DNA from: SHZI01 sp963802215
GTDB taxonomy: Bacteria > Pseudomonadota > Gammaproteobacteria > Steroidobacterales > GCA-2729495
NCBI GenBank assembly: GCA_963802215.1
Contig: CAWDHQ010000002.1
Location: forward strand, 434,001 to 498,000
Direction of reading: 5' to 3'
Length of the DNA stretch: 64,000 nt
Shown: positions 43,563 to 51,825 of the stretch, one piece after another
Position numbering within the stretch: position 1 is the stretch's first letter
How the letters are laid out: each line of letters opens with the position of its first letter
Program-made: the position numbers and the translations under genes
Notes under the pieces: generated by a model
What the model was told of the DNA's origin: nothing
What the model saw: the letters and a program-made list of their open reading frames with translations, nothing else
Database searches by the model: none

Positions 43563-43591
43563 GGCCCGGCCTTGCGCCGGGCCTTTTTTTT
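43563..43591 (+). terminator. Rho-independent terminator
   Basis: Perfect 8-bp stem GGCCCGGC / GCCGGGCC with a CTTGC loop, followed by eight T (43584-43591). The T-run is also the left target duplication of the inserted IS element. Confidence 0.9.
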
Positions 43592-43621
43592 GGTTCATCG
43601 CGGTTTAGCGGGGTAAGCGCC
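43592..43621 (+). repeat. ISL3 element left inverted repeat
   Basis: Begins GGTTCATCGCGG and pairs with the right end at 44847-44876 (about 22 of 30 positions match). Confidence 0.85.
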
Positions 43622-43655
43622 TATTGTGGCCCCACCTGAGTCAGGGAGGGTCGCG

Positions 43656-44873
43656 ATGGAACTGGAGGTTTTGGAACGCCTGGGTGGCTGGTCGGGCTTC
43701 AAGGTAACCCGCGTGGAACGCCAGGCCGGGTCGCCGGCCCAGATCCGGATCCGGCTCGAGCCGGTGGACGCGGGTCCACTCCGGTGTGGCGAGTGTGGAG
43801 CGCTGAGTACGCACGTCCATGAGCGCATCGTGCGCGAGGTTCGCGACCTGCCGTTGCTCGATGCCCAGACGATCCTGGAAGTCACGGTGCTGCGCGTCTG
43901 GTGCGAGCACTGTGGGGGCCCAAAGCGCATGGCCATCGACTGGCTGGATGACCATCAGCGGCTGACGCGGCGCCTGGCCAAGGCCATCGTCGACCTCACC
44001 CGCTTCCTCCCCATTGAGCACGTGGCCCGGCACTACGGGGTGCACTGGCATACGGTCAAACGCCTGGATAAGACGGCTCTCATTGCCCAGCTCGAGCCTG
44101 CCGACTTCTCGACCGTACGCCTGATCGGCCTAGATGAGTTTGCCCTGCACAAGGGCCACCGGTATGCGACGGTGGTCGTCGATCTGGAGACCAAGCGGGT
44201 CCTGTGGGTCGGTACCGGCCGCGGCCGGGCCGATGTGCGCCCGTTCTTCGAGCGGCTCGGGGCGCGCTGTGCCCACATCGAAGCCGCGGTCATGGACATG
44301 AACGCCAGCTACGAACTCGAAGTGCAACGGCATTGCCCGAAGGCCGCGGTCATCTTTGACTTGTTCCATGTGCTGGCCAAGTACGGCCGCGAGGTCATCG
44401 ACCGCGTCCGGGTCGATCGGGCCAACGAACTGCGCGGCGATCAACCGGCGCGCCGCCTGGTCAAGGGCGCCCGCTGGCTGCTGCTGCGGAACCGTGAATC
44501 CCTTGCCCCCGGCCAGGACGTGGCCCTGGAAGAACTGCTGGCCGCCAACCGACCGCTGTTCGTCGTGCATGTGCTCCGTGAGGCCTTACGCGATCTCTGG
44601 CGCCAGCGGCACACCGCCGATGCTGCCAGGGCCTGGCGGAGCTGGTATCGCAAGGCCCTGCGCAGCAGGATCGAACCGCTCCGACGCTTCGCCCAGCAGC
44701 TGCGGCGCCATCAGGCCGGCATCCTCGCCCACAGTCGCTACCCCTTCGGTACCAATCTGATCGAGGGCATCAATAACCGCATCAAAGTCATCAAGCGCAT
44801 GGCCTACGGCTTCCGCGACCAGGCCTACTTCTTCCTCAAGATCCGGGCCGCCTTCCCCGGTTATGCGCGATGA
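43656..44873 (+). CDS. ISL3-family transposase
   Basis: 405 residues from the ATG at 43656, with AGGGAGGG 6 nt upstream; a GTG at 43626 lacks a ribosome site. An N-terminal zinc-finger-like CGECG ... CEHCGG and a helix-turn-helix (VARHYGVHWHTVKRLD) are followed by the DDE catalytic core: LIGLDEFALHKG, AVMDMNASYELE, VIFDLFHV, and Glu in NLIEGINNRIKVIKR. Length is typical. The stop codon lies within the right inverted repeat. Confidence 0.95.
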   Translation: MELEVLERLGGWSGFKVTRVERQAGSPAQIRIRLEPVDAGPLRCGECGALSTHVHERIVREVRDLPLLDAQTILEVTVLRVWCEHCGGPKRMAIDWLDDHQRLTRRLAKAIVDLTRFLPIEHVARHYGVHWHTVKRLDKTALIAQLEPADFSTVRLIGLDEFALHKGHRYATVVVDLETKRVLWVGTGRGRADVRPFFERLGARCAHIEAAVMDMNASYELEVQRHCPKAAVIFDLFHVLAKYGREVIDRVRVDRANELRGDQPARRLVKGARWLLLRNRESLAPGQDVALEELLAANRPLFVVHVLREALRDLWRQRHTADAARAWRSWYRKALRSRIEPLRRFAQQLRRHQAGILAHSRYPFGTNLIEGINNRIKVIKRMAYGFRDQAYFFLKIRAAFPGYAR

Positions 44874-44876
44874 ACC
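44847..44876 (-). repeat. ISL3 element right inverted repeat
   Basis: Complement begins GGTTCATCGCGC. It includes the last codons and stop of the transposase. It is followed by the right TTTTTTTT duplication (44877-44884). Confidence 0.85.
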
Positions 44877-44906
44877 TTTTTTTTGCGCCCGTGCGAGAAT
44901 GGTGGC

Positions 44907-45911
44907 ATGAGCTCGTTCAAGGGCATCCCTATCGAAAGCGGCGCCAAATACAGCACCGCCGCGGGCTTTACCGCCATTCGCAACGGGGTCAAGGCACGAC
45001 CGGGAACGCCGCTGGCCGACGCCGGCCGCAAGCCGGACTGGCTGCGGGTCCGCCTGGTTTCCGGCGGGCGTTACGCTGATGTGCAGCGCACCGTGCACGA
45101 GTACCGGCTCGCCACCGTCTGCGAGGAGTCCATATGCCCGAACATCGGCGAGTGCTGGAACGCGGGCACCGCCACGATCATGCTCATGGGCCACGTCTGC
45201 ACCCGCGCGTGCCGCTTCTGTGCCGTGGATACCGGCAATCCCCGGGGCTGGCTCGATGCGGAGGAGCCGGCGAACGCCGCCCGTTCCGTGGAACTGATGG
45301 GACTCAAGTACGTGGTCCTCACCTCAGTCGACCGGGACGACCTGCCGGACGGCGGGGCGGGGCACTACGCTGCCTGCGTCCGTGCCATCAAGGCCCGCAA
45401 TCCCGGCACGGCCATCGAGGCGCTCACCCCCGACTTCGCCGGCAGTCTCGCCGCCGTCGCCACCGTGGTTGACTCCGGCGTCGCTGTGTTCGCCCAGAAC
45501 CTGGAGACCGTCCGGAGGCTGACTGCCGAGGTCCGGGATCCCCGCGCCGGGTATGACCAGACGCTTGGCGTCCTCGCCCATGCCGCTGCCGGCGACCGCG
45601 AGGTGCTCATCAAGAGCAGTCTCATGCTCGGGCTCGGCGAAACCGCCGACGAGGTGGCCCAGGCGATGGACGACCTCCGTGCGGCTGGTGTCCACCTGCT
45701 CACCCTCGGCCAGTACCTGCGGCCCACTGCCAATCACCTGCCCGTCCGGGAGTTCGTCCACCCGGACCAGTTCGCGGCGTACCGGCAGCTCGGTCTCGAC
45801 AAGGGCTTCATCGAGGTCGTCGCCGGGCCCCTGGTGCGCTCCAGCTATCGGGCCGAGCGCGCCCTGGAGGGCAACAACGCCGGCCTTCCGACGTCCCGCC
45901 ACGCAGGCTGA
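44907..45911 (+). CDS. lipA: lipoyl synthase
   Basis: 334 residues from the ATG at 44907. Radical-SAM enzyme that inserts two sulfurs into octanoyl groups. Both iron-sulfur motifs are present: the auxiliary cluster cysteines in EESICPNIGECWN, and the radical SAM CTRACRFCAV. The C-terminal RSSYRAE carries the auxiliary cluster Ser ligand. The start is only 22 nt after the T-run left by the IS insertion, so its promoter context was changed or is inside the IS. No lipB adjoins. Confidence 0.96.
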   Translation: MSSFKGIPIESGAKYSTAAGFTAIRNGVKARPGTPLADAGRKPDWLRVRLVSGGRYADVQRTVHEYRLATVCEESICPNIGECWNAGTATIMLMGHVCTRACRFCAVDTGNPRGWLDAEEPANAARSVELMGLKYVVLTSVDRDDLPDGGAGHYAACVRAIKARNPGTAIEALTPDFAGSLAAVATVVDSGVAVFAQNLETVRRLTAEVRDPRAGYDQTLGVLAHAAAGDREVLIKSSLMLGLGETADEVAQAMDDLRAAGVHLLTLGQYLRPTANHLPVREFVHPDQFAAYRQLGLDKGFIEVVAGPLVRSSYRAERALEGNNAGLPTSRHAG

Positions 45912-45924
45912 GCAGCCCGGTTTC

Positions 45925-46956
45925 ATGGTCCAGTTCCTCCTCGACTACGGCCTCTTCCTGGCCAAGGCCGTCACGGTCGTGGCCGCCGTGGCTGCCATCG
46001 TGGCGCTCAGCGTCGGGCTGTCCCGGAAGGAGTCGTCGTCCGGCGGCCTGACCGTGGAGAAGCTCAACGAAAGGTACCGGAACCTGCGCCAGCAGCTGCG
46101 CCACGCCCTGTTGCCGAGGGCGGAGCGCCGGAAGGAGCTGAAGCAGGAAAGGAAGCAGCGCAAGGCCGACGAGAAGTCCCGGCATGCGGGCGGCGGCGGC
46201 AGGCGGCGTGTCTTCGTCCTGGACTTCAAGGGCGACATCCGGGCCACCGCCGTGGCGGCTCTTCGCGAGGAAATCAGCGCCATCCTGGGCGTCGCGGGCA
46301 CGACGGACGAAGTCGTGGTGCGCCTCGAGAATTTCGGCGGCGCCGTGCATGAGCACGGCCTGGCGGCGTCCCAGCTGATGCGCGTGCGGGACAAGGGAAT
46401 CCCGTTGACTGCCATCGTCGACAAGGGCGCGGCGAGCGGCGGCTACCTCATGGCCTGCGTGGCCAACCGGATCGTGGCGGCACCGTTCGCCGTGATCGGT
46501 TCCATCGGCGTCATTGCCCAGCTGCCCAACTTCCATCGGCTCCTCGAGGCGCGCGGCGTGGATTTCGAGCAGATCACCGCCGGCCGCTACAAGCGGACCG
46601 TCACGATGTTCGGCAAGAACACCGACGACGACCGGGCGAAGCTCCGCGAGGAACTGGAGGACATCCACGACCTCTTCAAGCAGGTCGTTACGACGCACCG
46701 GCCGTCGCTCGACATCGAGGCCGTGGCCACCGGCGAGCACTGGTACGGCTCCCGTGCGCTGGAGCTGAAGCTCGTGGACGCGGTCGAAACCAGCGATGAT
46801 TACCTCCACCGGGCGGCCGAGTCGGCCGATCTCTACCGGGTGCACTACAAGGCTCGACCCACCCTCCAGCAGCGCGTGCTGTCCGCCGTCCGGGCCGGTG
46901 CCGACGAGGCCGCAGCCTGGTTGTCGCAGCGCGACCAGGATGGCCGCTTTCCCTGA
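45925..46956 (+). CDS. sohB: inner membrane S49 peptidase SohB
   Basis: 343 residues from the ATG at 45925. An N-terminal membrane helix (KAVTVVAAVAAIVALSVGL) is followed by a basic coiled-coil segment (about 45-90) and the ClpP-like S49 domain. Catalytic Ser171 sits in KGAASGGYLMAC and the Lys223 base in AGRYKRTVTMFG, matching SohB. It is likely a periplasmic-facing protease. It is 13 nt after lipA and 27 nt before the M48 gene, at the head of an envelope gene run. Confidence 0.93.
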   Translation: MVQFLLDYGLFLAKAVTVVAAVAAIVALSVGLSRKESSSGGLTVEKLNERYRNLRQQLRHALLPRAERRKELKQERKQRKADEKSRHAGGGGRRRVFVLDFKGDIRATAVAALREEISAILGVAGTTDEVVVRLENFGGAVHEHGLAASQLMRVRDKGIPLTAIVDKGAASGGYLMACVANRIVAAPFAVIGSIGVIAQLPNFHRLLEARGVDFEQITAGRYKRTVTMFGKNTDDDRAKLREELEDIHDLFKQVVTTHRPSLDIEAVATGEHWYGSRALELKLVDAVETSDDYLHRAAESADLYRVHYKARPTLQQRVLSAVRAGADEAAAWLSQRDQDGRFP

Positions 46957-46983
46957 GCCCGCTCTGGCCGGATAATCCGCGCC

Positions 46984-47760
46984 ATGCGCTGCCTGGCTCC
47001 CGCCGCCCCCCTCTCAGTGACCCTGGCCGCCCTGCTTCTGGGAGCCTGCGCCGTGCCGATCGTTTCCGAGTCGGAACTGGAAACCGAGTCCGGGAAGCAG
47101 TTCCAGGAGATGCGGGCGCAGATTCCGGCTTCCACCGACGTCCGGACCCGGGCGTACATCAACTGCGTGTCCGCCGCGATCGTGCAGCAGCTCGAGAAGC
47201 CCTACGTGGACGAGGACTGGGAAGTTGAGATCTTCGAGAGCGAGGACATCAACGCCTTTGCGATGCCGGGCGGGCGCATCGGCGTCTACACCGGAATCCT
47301 CGACGTGGCCGAGAACCAGGACCAGCTCGCGGCCGTAATCGGTCACGAGGTCGCCCACGTCACGCAGCAGCACTCGCTGAAACGGGTGAACCGGGAAATG
47401 ACCACCCGGGCCGGTGTCATCGCCGGCACGGCCGTCCTGGGCGGCGGCTATGGTGTTGGCGATGTGCTGGCCATGGGCGCCCAGCTGGGCCTGAGCCTGC
47501 CCTACAGCCGCGCCAACGAGACCGAGGCGGACACCGTCGGTCTCAACTACATGGCGGCTGCCGGCTTCAACCCCTCCGAGAGCATCCAGCTGTGGAAGAA
47601 CATGGGCGAGAAGAACAAGCTGGGCCCCCCCGAATTCCTGTCCACCCATCCCTCGGGCGACAACCGGATCCAGGAGCTGATCCAGCAGCTGCCCGAGGCC
47701 CTGAAGATCTACAACGCAGCTCAGGCCTCCGGCAGGAAGCCGGATTGCAGGGAGAAGTGA
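46984..47760 (+). CDS. M48-family metalloprotease, lipoprotein
   Basis: 258 residues. Signal peptide with lipobox (LLLGAC). Zinc-binding HEVAH at 121-125 and third ligand Glu179 in the ANETEADTVGL ExxxD motif. INAFAMPGGRIGVYTG is typical of LoiP/BepA/Oma1-like proteases, but there is no TPR tail, so it is closer to LoiP. Acts in the periplasm, probably in envelope quality control. The stop overlaps the next ATG by one base (TGATG). Confidence 0.93.
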   Translation: MRCLAPAAPLSVTLAALLLGACAVPIVSESELETESGKQFQEMRAQIPASTDVRTRAYINCVSAAIVQQLEKPYVDEDWEVEIFESEDINAFAMPGGRIGVYTGILDVAENQDQLAAVIGHEVAHVTQQHSLKRVNREMTTRAGVIAGTAVLGGGYGVGDVLAMGAQLGLSLPYSRANETEADTVGLNYMAAAGFNPSESIQLWKNMGEKNKLGPPEFLSTHPSGDNRIQELIQQLPEALKIYNAAQASGRKPDCREK

Positions 47761-48902
47761 TGCAGCCCGCGGTACGCCTGATCGTCCTTGCCGTCGCCCT
47801 TCAAACGGGCGGCTGCGCCCTCTTCGAGACCCCCGAATGGGCGAAGCGCCAGCCGGTGGCCAAGGCTCCCGTCGTGCAGGAGCTGCCGCCCATCGTGAGC
47901 GACGAGTTCGTGCTGGTCCCCGGCAACGACGTGGTTGGCGAGCTGCAGGTCATCCGGGCGCGGTATGAGGACACGTTCATCGACATCGGGCGAGCCTACG
48001 ACCTGGGCTTCGACGAGCTGGTCCAGGCGAATCCCGACGTGGATCCCTGGCTGCCCGGCGCCGGCACCCCGGTCGTTCTCCCCACCCAGTTCATCCTGCC
48101 GGACGCGCCCCGCGAGGGCATCGTCCTCAACGTCGGCACCAAGCGGATCTTCTATTTCCCCAGGCCGGCGGCAGGCGAGGCGCCCCGGGTCATCACGCAC
48201 CCGGTCGGCATCGGCCGCGAGGGGTGGGCCACGCCCATCGGCACGACCAAGGTGGTCAGCAAGGTGAAGGACCCCGTCTGGACCGTGCCCCCGTCGATCC
48301 GCAGGGAGCACGCCGAGGCGGGCGACCCCCTCCCGGCCCGGGTGCCGGCCGGGCCCGACAACCCCCTCGGCGCCTACGCGCTGCGCCTCGGGTTTCCGTC
48401 CTACCTGATCCATGGCACCAACAAGCCCTCCGGCATCGGCATGCGGGTGAGCCACGGCTGCGTCCAGCTCTTTCCGGAAGACATCGAATCGCTGTTCAGC
48501 CAGGTGCCGGTCGGCGCGCCGGTGCGCATCGTCAACCAGCCGCAGCTGCTGGGATGGCGCGACGGCAACCTTTACCTCGAAGCGCATCCGGCCCTGGAGG
48601 ACGACCGGCGGAATCTCAGGGCGGCCCTAGACAAGCAGCTCGCCCAGGCCCTGCGCAAGCGCAAGCCCGTCCAGCCCGCGGAATCCGCCGCTGGCCCCGA
48701 AGCGGGCGTGGATGCCAGCCTCGTCGCCGCCACGGTGGAGGAGGGCCGGGGGTTCCCGGTTCGCCTGCTGGAATCCGCCGCCGATGCCAGCACCGTGGCT
48801 GCCCGGGCGAGACCGACCACCAATATCGTGACTTACCCGGTCGAACGCGATGCTGCCATCGAAGCAGCACCCGTTCCGCCGCTCGATGCCGCCAACCGTT
48901 GA
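47760..48902 (+). CDS. L,D-transpeptidase (YkuD/ErfK family) with N-terminal LysM-like region
   Basis: 380 residues. A leader ending TGGCALF is possibly a lipoprotein signal with a weak lipobox. A LysM-like segment (DTFIDIGRAYDLGFDELVQANPDVDPW) is followed by the YkuD domain (about 125-270) with the catalytic HG...SHGC motif (Cys234). A C-terminal extension of about 110 residues is helical then disordered and Ala-rich. It would form 3-3 peptidoglycan cross-links or attach lipoprotein to peptidoglycan. The stop overlaps the start of the rhomboid gene. Confidence 0.93.
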   Translation: MQPAVRLIVLAVALQTGGCALFETPEWAKRQPVAKAPVVQELPPIVSDEFVLVPGNDVVGELQVIRARYEDTFIDIGRAYDLGFDELVQANPDVDPWLPGAGTPVVLPTQFILPDAPREGIVLNVGTKRIFYFPRPAAGEAPRVITHPVGIGREGWATPIGTTKVVSKVKDPVWTVPPSIRREHAEAGDPLPARVPAGPDNPLGAYALRLGFPSYLIHGTNKPSGIGMRVSHGCVQLFPEDIESLFSQVPVGAPVRIVNQPQLLGWRDGNLYLEAHPALEDDRRNLRAALDKQLAQALRKRKPVQPAESAAGPEAGVDASLVAATVEEGRGFPVRLLESAADASTVAARARPTTNIVTYPVERDAAIEAAPVPPLDAANR

Positions 48903-49624
48903 TCGCCGCTGAAGAACGCCGGCCCCCGCCGGCCGGCGCGCCCGCCTCCGGACCCGGTTTCGCGATCGCCAGCCTGACCTTTGGCTGCCTGCTCGGGCTG
49001 GCGTTCGCCTGGCAGCTGCTCGCCGCGCCCGGCTCGCTGGCCGTGCCTGCCGGCCTCTCGTTCATTCCCGGCAGCCTGTTCGGCGGTGCCGAGCTGCCCC
49101 GGGGTGCCCTGATCGTGGCGCCGCCGGCCACGCTGGTGACGTACCAGTTCCTGCACGCCGGCTGGTTACACCTCCTGGGCAACCTGGTGTTCCTGTGGAT
49201 CTACGGCCCCCGGGTCGAGGGGACGCTGGGCCCCGGTCCCTGGACGGTACTGCTGCTCGCCTGCGGCGTGGCTGCCGCGCTGGCCCAGGCCTGGCCCGAC
49301 CCGTCGTCCCCGCTGCCGATGGTGGGTGCCAGCGGCGGAATCTCGGGCCTGCTCGGTGCCTACCTGTTCCTGCATCCCCGCGACGAGCTCCACGGGCCGG
49401 GGATGCAGCTTCCTGCCTGGCTGGTTCTGGTCTCGTGGTTTGGGCTGCAGCTGCTCTATTCGAACTGGACGGATGCCCTGGCGGGCGCCGTCGCGTTCCG
49501 CGCGCACGTGGGCGGGTTTGCATGCGGCCTGCTGCTGGCGCCGGTGCTACACTTCCTTCCGTTGTTGTCTGCGGATGCGCGCGCCGTTGCCCGAACTCTC
49601 AGGAGCCGGGATTCGAGTCATTGA
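48899..49624 (+). CDS. second rhomboid-family intramembrane protease
   Basis: 241 residues from a TTG at 48899 that overlaps the transpeptidase stop (TTGA); no ATG or GTG start lies nearby in frame, and upstream frame sequence is inside the transpeptidase gene. Signature: FLHAGWLHLLGNLVFLWIYG, nucleophile Ser145 in GASGGISGLLGA, and His203 in FRAHVGGFACG. It resembles the first rhomboid in layout but without the Cys-containing insert. Its end overlaps the sheath gene by 50 nt. Confidence 0.88.
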   Translation: MIAAEERRPPPAGAPASGPGFAIASLTFGCLLGLAFAWQLLAAPGSLAVPAGLSFIPGSLFGGAELPRGALIVAPPATLVTYQFLHAGWLHLLGNLVFLWIYGPRVEGTLGPGPWTVLLLACGVAAALAQAWPDPSSPLPMVGASGGISGLLGAYLFLHPRDELHGPGMQLPAWLVLVSWFGLQLLYSNWTDALAGAVAFRAHVGGFACGLLLAPVLHFLPLLSADARAVARTLRSRDSSH

Positions 49625-51122
49625 ATCTCCTGCCGGCGAGGAGCTGATCCCGCTCCGCCGCGAAGCTGTCACTGCCTTCGTCGGACCGGCGCCGAGAGGC
49701 CCCGCCAATATTCCCGTGTTCATCGAAAGCGTGGCCGAATTCCGCCGTCGGTTCGGTTCCCCGGCGGAGCGCAGCCGGCTCGAATGGATTCTGGGCCAGT
49801 TCTTCGACAACGGCGGCCGGCAGGCCATCGTCGTGCGGGTGCCGCGTTCGGGCAGCCCCAGCCGGATCACACTGCCGGGCCCGGGCGGCAGCCTGGACCT
49901 CGACGCGGTCAACCCGGGCCCCCTCGAGTACCTCCGCGCGGCCATCGACTACGACGGCATACCGACGCCCGACCTCTGGCGGTTCAACCTCAGCGTGCAG
50001 CGCATCCGGTCGCCTGCGAACCCCCTGGTGGAGGAGCAGGAGAACTGGCGGGGCCTTACCGTCGTTCCCGACGACGAGGGCTTCATCGGCGATGTCCTGG
50101 CCGGATCCAGGCTCGTCCGCCTGCACGGCGAGCCGCCGCGGGCCAGGCCCTACGTGACGCCTGGCGCGGCCGGCATCGGCCCCGTCGGCTACGTGCACGG
50201 CCGCGGAGACTGGCGGTCCGCGGCCCCGCCGAGTGACTACGACCTGATCGGTTCCGCCGAGGACGCCACGGGCATTCACGCCCTGGACCAGGTGGCCAAC
50301 GTCGACCTGGTGTGCCTGTTGTCCGGCGCGCCGAAGGCCGACGTGGGCCCCGTCGGCATCTTCGCCGCCGAGCGCTACTGCGCGCGGCGCAATGCCATCC
50401 TGCTGCTCGATCCGCCGTCGCACTGGTCGCGGGTCGAGGATGTCGCGCGCAGCCAGCGGGACTCGGCGATTTCCAGTCCCAACGTCATCACCTACTTCCC
50501 GCAGCTCACCGAGCTGTCAGCGGACGGGAAGCGGACACGCTCGCTGAGCGCCCTCGGCGCCATCGCCGGGATGCTTGCCTCGGGCGAATCGACCGGCACC
50601 GCGCTGCTCCGGTCGAAGGCGCGGGTGGCCGTCGAGCCCGATGCCGGGGAAGCCGCGTTGCTGGCCCGCCGCGGTGTGAACGTGCTGCGCGGGGCGGCGC
50701 CGGGCTTCATCTCGTTCACCGGTGACGTCACCCTTGCCCGCAGCCACGGCGGTCGTCGCGAATGGCAGCAGCTGAGCGTCCGGCGGCGGGCAATGATGAT
50801 CACGGGCACGATCTCCCGCAGCACGCGCTGGGTCGCCGTGCAGAAGCCGGACGCCGAAACCTGGGGAACCGTCACTGCCCAGGTCAGCCGCTATCTGGCC
50901 TCCTGCGCGGACGCCGGCCTGCTCGCCGGGGACGCCACGCGGCGCGCGTTTTATGTGAAGTGCGATCAGGATACGAATGCCGCGCGGGCCGGCCTTTCAT
51001 TCGTCGTGGGGCTCGCGCTGACGCGGCCCGGAGAGTTCGTGGCGTTCCGCTTCGACCACGATGGGGGCGAGTGCCGGGTCACGGAACTCGCGTGGCAGCC
51101 GGGACTTGGCCTGGCGGGCTGA
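49575..51122 (+). CDS. contractile tail sheath-like protein (orphan)
   Basis: 515 residues from the ATG at 49575, inside the rhomboid gene. The N-terminal region matches sheath proteins of phages and contractile injection systems: AVTAFVGPAPRGPANIPVFI (32-51), FRRRFGSP, then FFDNGGRQAIVVRV. A middle domain contains DLVCLLSGAP ... GIFAAERYCARRNAILLLDPP (from about 244). The C-terminal sheath domain starts near residue 367 (GVNVLRGAAPGFISFTGD), continues RRRAMMITGTISRSTRWVAVQKPD, and ends AFYVKCDQDTN and LTRPGEFVAFRF. All sheath parts are present. No tube, baseplate, spike, terminator or ATPase gene lies in the window, so its function is open. Confidence 0.85.
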   Translation: MRAPLPELSGAGIRVIESPAGEELIPLRREAVTAFVGPAPRGPANIPVFIESVAEFRRRFGSPAERSRLEWILGQFFDNGGRQAIVVRVPRSGSPSRITLPGPGGSLDLDAVNPGPLEYLRAAIDYDGIPTPDLWRFNLSVQRIRSPANPLVEEQENWRGLTVVPDDEGFIGDVLAGSRLVRLHGEPPRARPYVTPGAAGIGPVGYVHGRGDWRSAAPPSDYDLIGSAEDATGIHALDQVANVDLVCLLSGAPKADVGPVGIFAAERYCARRNAILLLDPPSHWSRVEDVARSQRDSAISSPNVITYFPQLTELSADGKRTRSLSALGAIAGMLASGESTGTALLRSKARVAVEPDAGEAALLARRGVNVLRGAAPGFISFTGDVTLARSHGGRREWQQLSVRRRAMMITGTISRSTRWVAVQKPDAETWGTVTAQVSRYLASCADAGLLAGDATRRAFYVKCDQDTNAARAGLSFVVGLALTRPGEFVAFRFDHDGGECRVTELAWQPGLGLAG

Positions 51123-51139
51123 CACTGTGTCGCCGGGGA

Positions 51140-51155
51140 CGTGACCGGCGTCACG
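51140..51155. promoter_or_regulatory. inverted repeat between sheath gene and next gene
   Basis: CGTGAC-CGGC-GTCACG in the 68-nt gap, followed by TATAAG at 51177-51182, 8 nt before the next ATG. It could be an operator with a near-leaderless promoter or a weak hairpin. Confidence 0.35.
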
Positions 51156-51190
51156 CTGGGGGCGGCCACACGGCGGTATAAGCTTGGGTC

Positions 51191-51823
51191 ATGGTGACCT
51201 CCGACGCTGAATCCGGAGTGATTCCGGTGCCGAGCCTGCAGGAGTTCTTTCGCGACTCCGTCGACGCGGCGATGGCCTCGAACAAGGTGGCGGTGGACGA
51301 CCATACCGCCCACTACGTCGTCAATCTCCTCACCCTCTTTGCGCGCTCGGAGGCGCTGCACGACCAGGGCGACCGCGGCCCCGGCATACGGCCGCTCGCG
51401 CTGATGCTGGCTGATGCGGCCGAGGCTTCCTCCGGCGACAGCCGGAACTCGGCGCTGCAGCGACTCGGCGACGTCGCATTGTTCATCGCCGGTTTCATGG
51501 CCGAGGGCTTCGACCGCAAGGCCGTCGGCATCGGCTATTACGTCCGGATGGGCGGCGGGGCGTACCGCACGCTGTCGATGACCCTGCCGGCCAATCCGCG
51601 GGGCCGCGCCTTTGCCCCGGTCTTTGCCGAGCTCTCCGCGAAGTTTGCCGATGTCGTCGACGTCCTCAACGAGGTGCGGAACGCGGGGGTCTCCTCGCGG
51701 GACCAGGATGTCCTCCGCCTCTACGAAGCGTGGCTGACCACCGGCAGCCGGCGTGCCGCGCGACTGCTCCGCCAGATCGGGATTCAGCCTCTCCAGCAGC
51801 CGGGCAGCGTCCGCGAGCACTAG
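51191..51823 (+). CDS. hypothetical protein downstream of the sheath gene
   Basis: 210 residues, largely helical, no signal peptide. Starts VPSLQEFFRDSVDAAMASNKVAVDDHTAHYVVNLL; a middle segment FIAGFMAEGFDRKAVGIGYYVRMGGGAYRTL is more conserved-looking; the end is basic. I recognise no family. It does not resemble tail tube (mostly beta) or chaperone proteins. The stop is 2 nt before the next start, so the pair is coupled. Confidence 0.75.
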   Translation: MVTSDAESGVIPVPSLQEFFRDSVDAAMASNKVAVDDHTAHYVVNLLTLFARSEALHDQGDRGPGIRPLALMLADAAEASSGDSRNSALQRLGDVALFIAGFMAEGFDRKAVGIGYYVRMGGGAYRTLSMTLPANPRGRAFAPVFAELSAKFADVVDVLNEVRNAGVSSRDQDVLRLYEAWLTTGSRRAARLLRQIGIQPLQQPGSVREH

Positions 51824-51825
51824 GC

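Larger units (their letters stand above)
43592..44876 (+). mobile_element. complete ISL3-family insertion sequence (1285 bp)
   Basis: Bounded by imperfect inverted repeats: 43592-43621 and the complement of 44847-44876, with the first 11 bp identical (GGTTCATCGCG) and about 22 of 30 matching. Flanked on both sides by TTTTTTTT (43584-43591 and 44877-44884), an 8-bp target duplication, the size expected for ISL3. It carries one transposase. The insertion is in the T-tract of the terminator above. The element looks intact and recent. Confidence 0.92.

Noticed and set aside
44877..44884. Terminator after the IS element
   Set aside because: A run of eight T is present but no stem precedes it; it is the target duplication.
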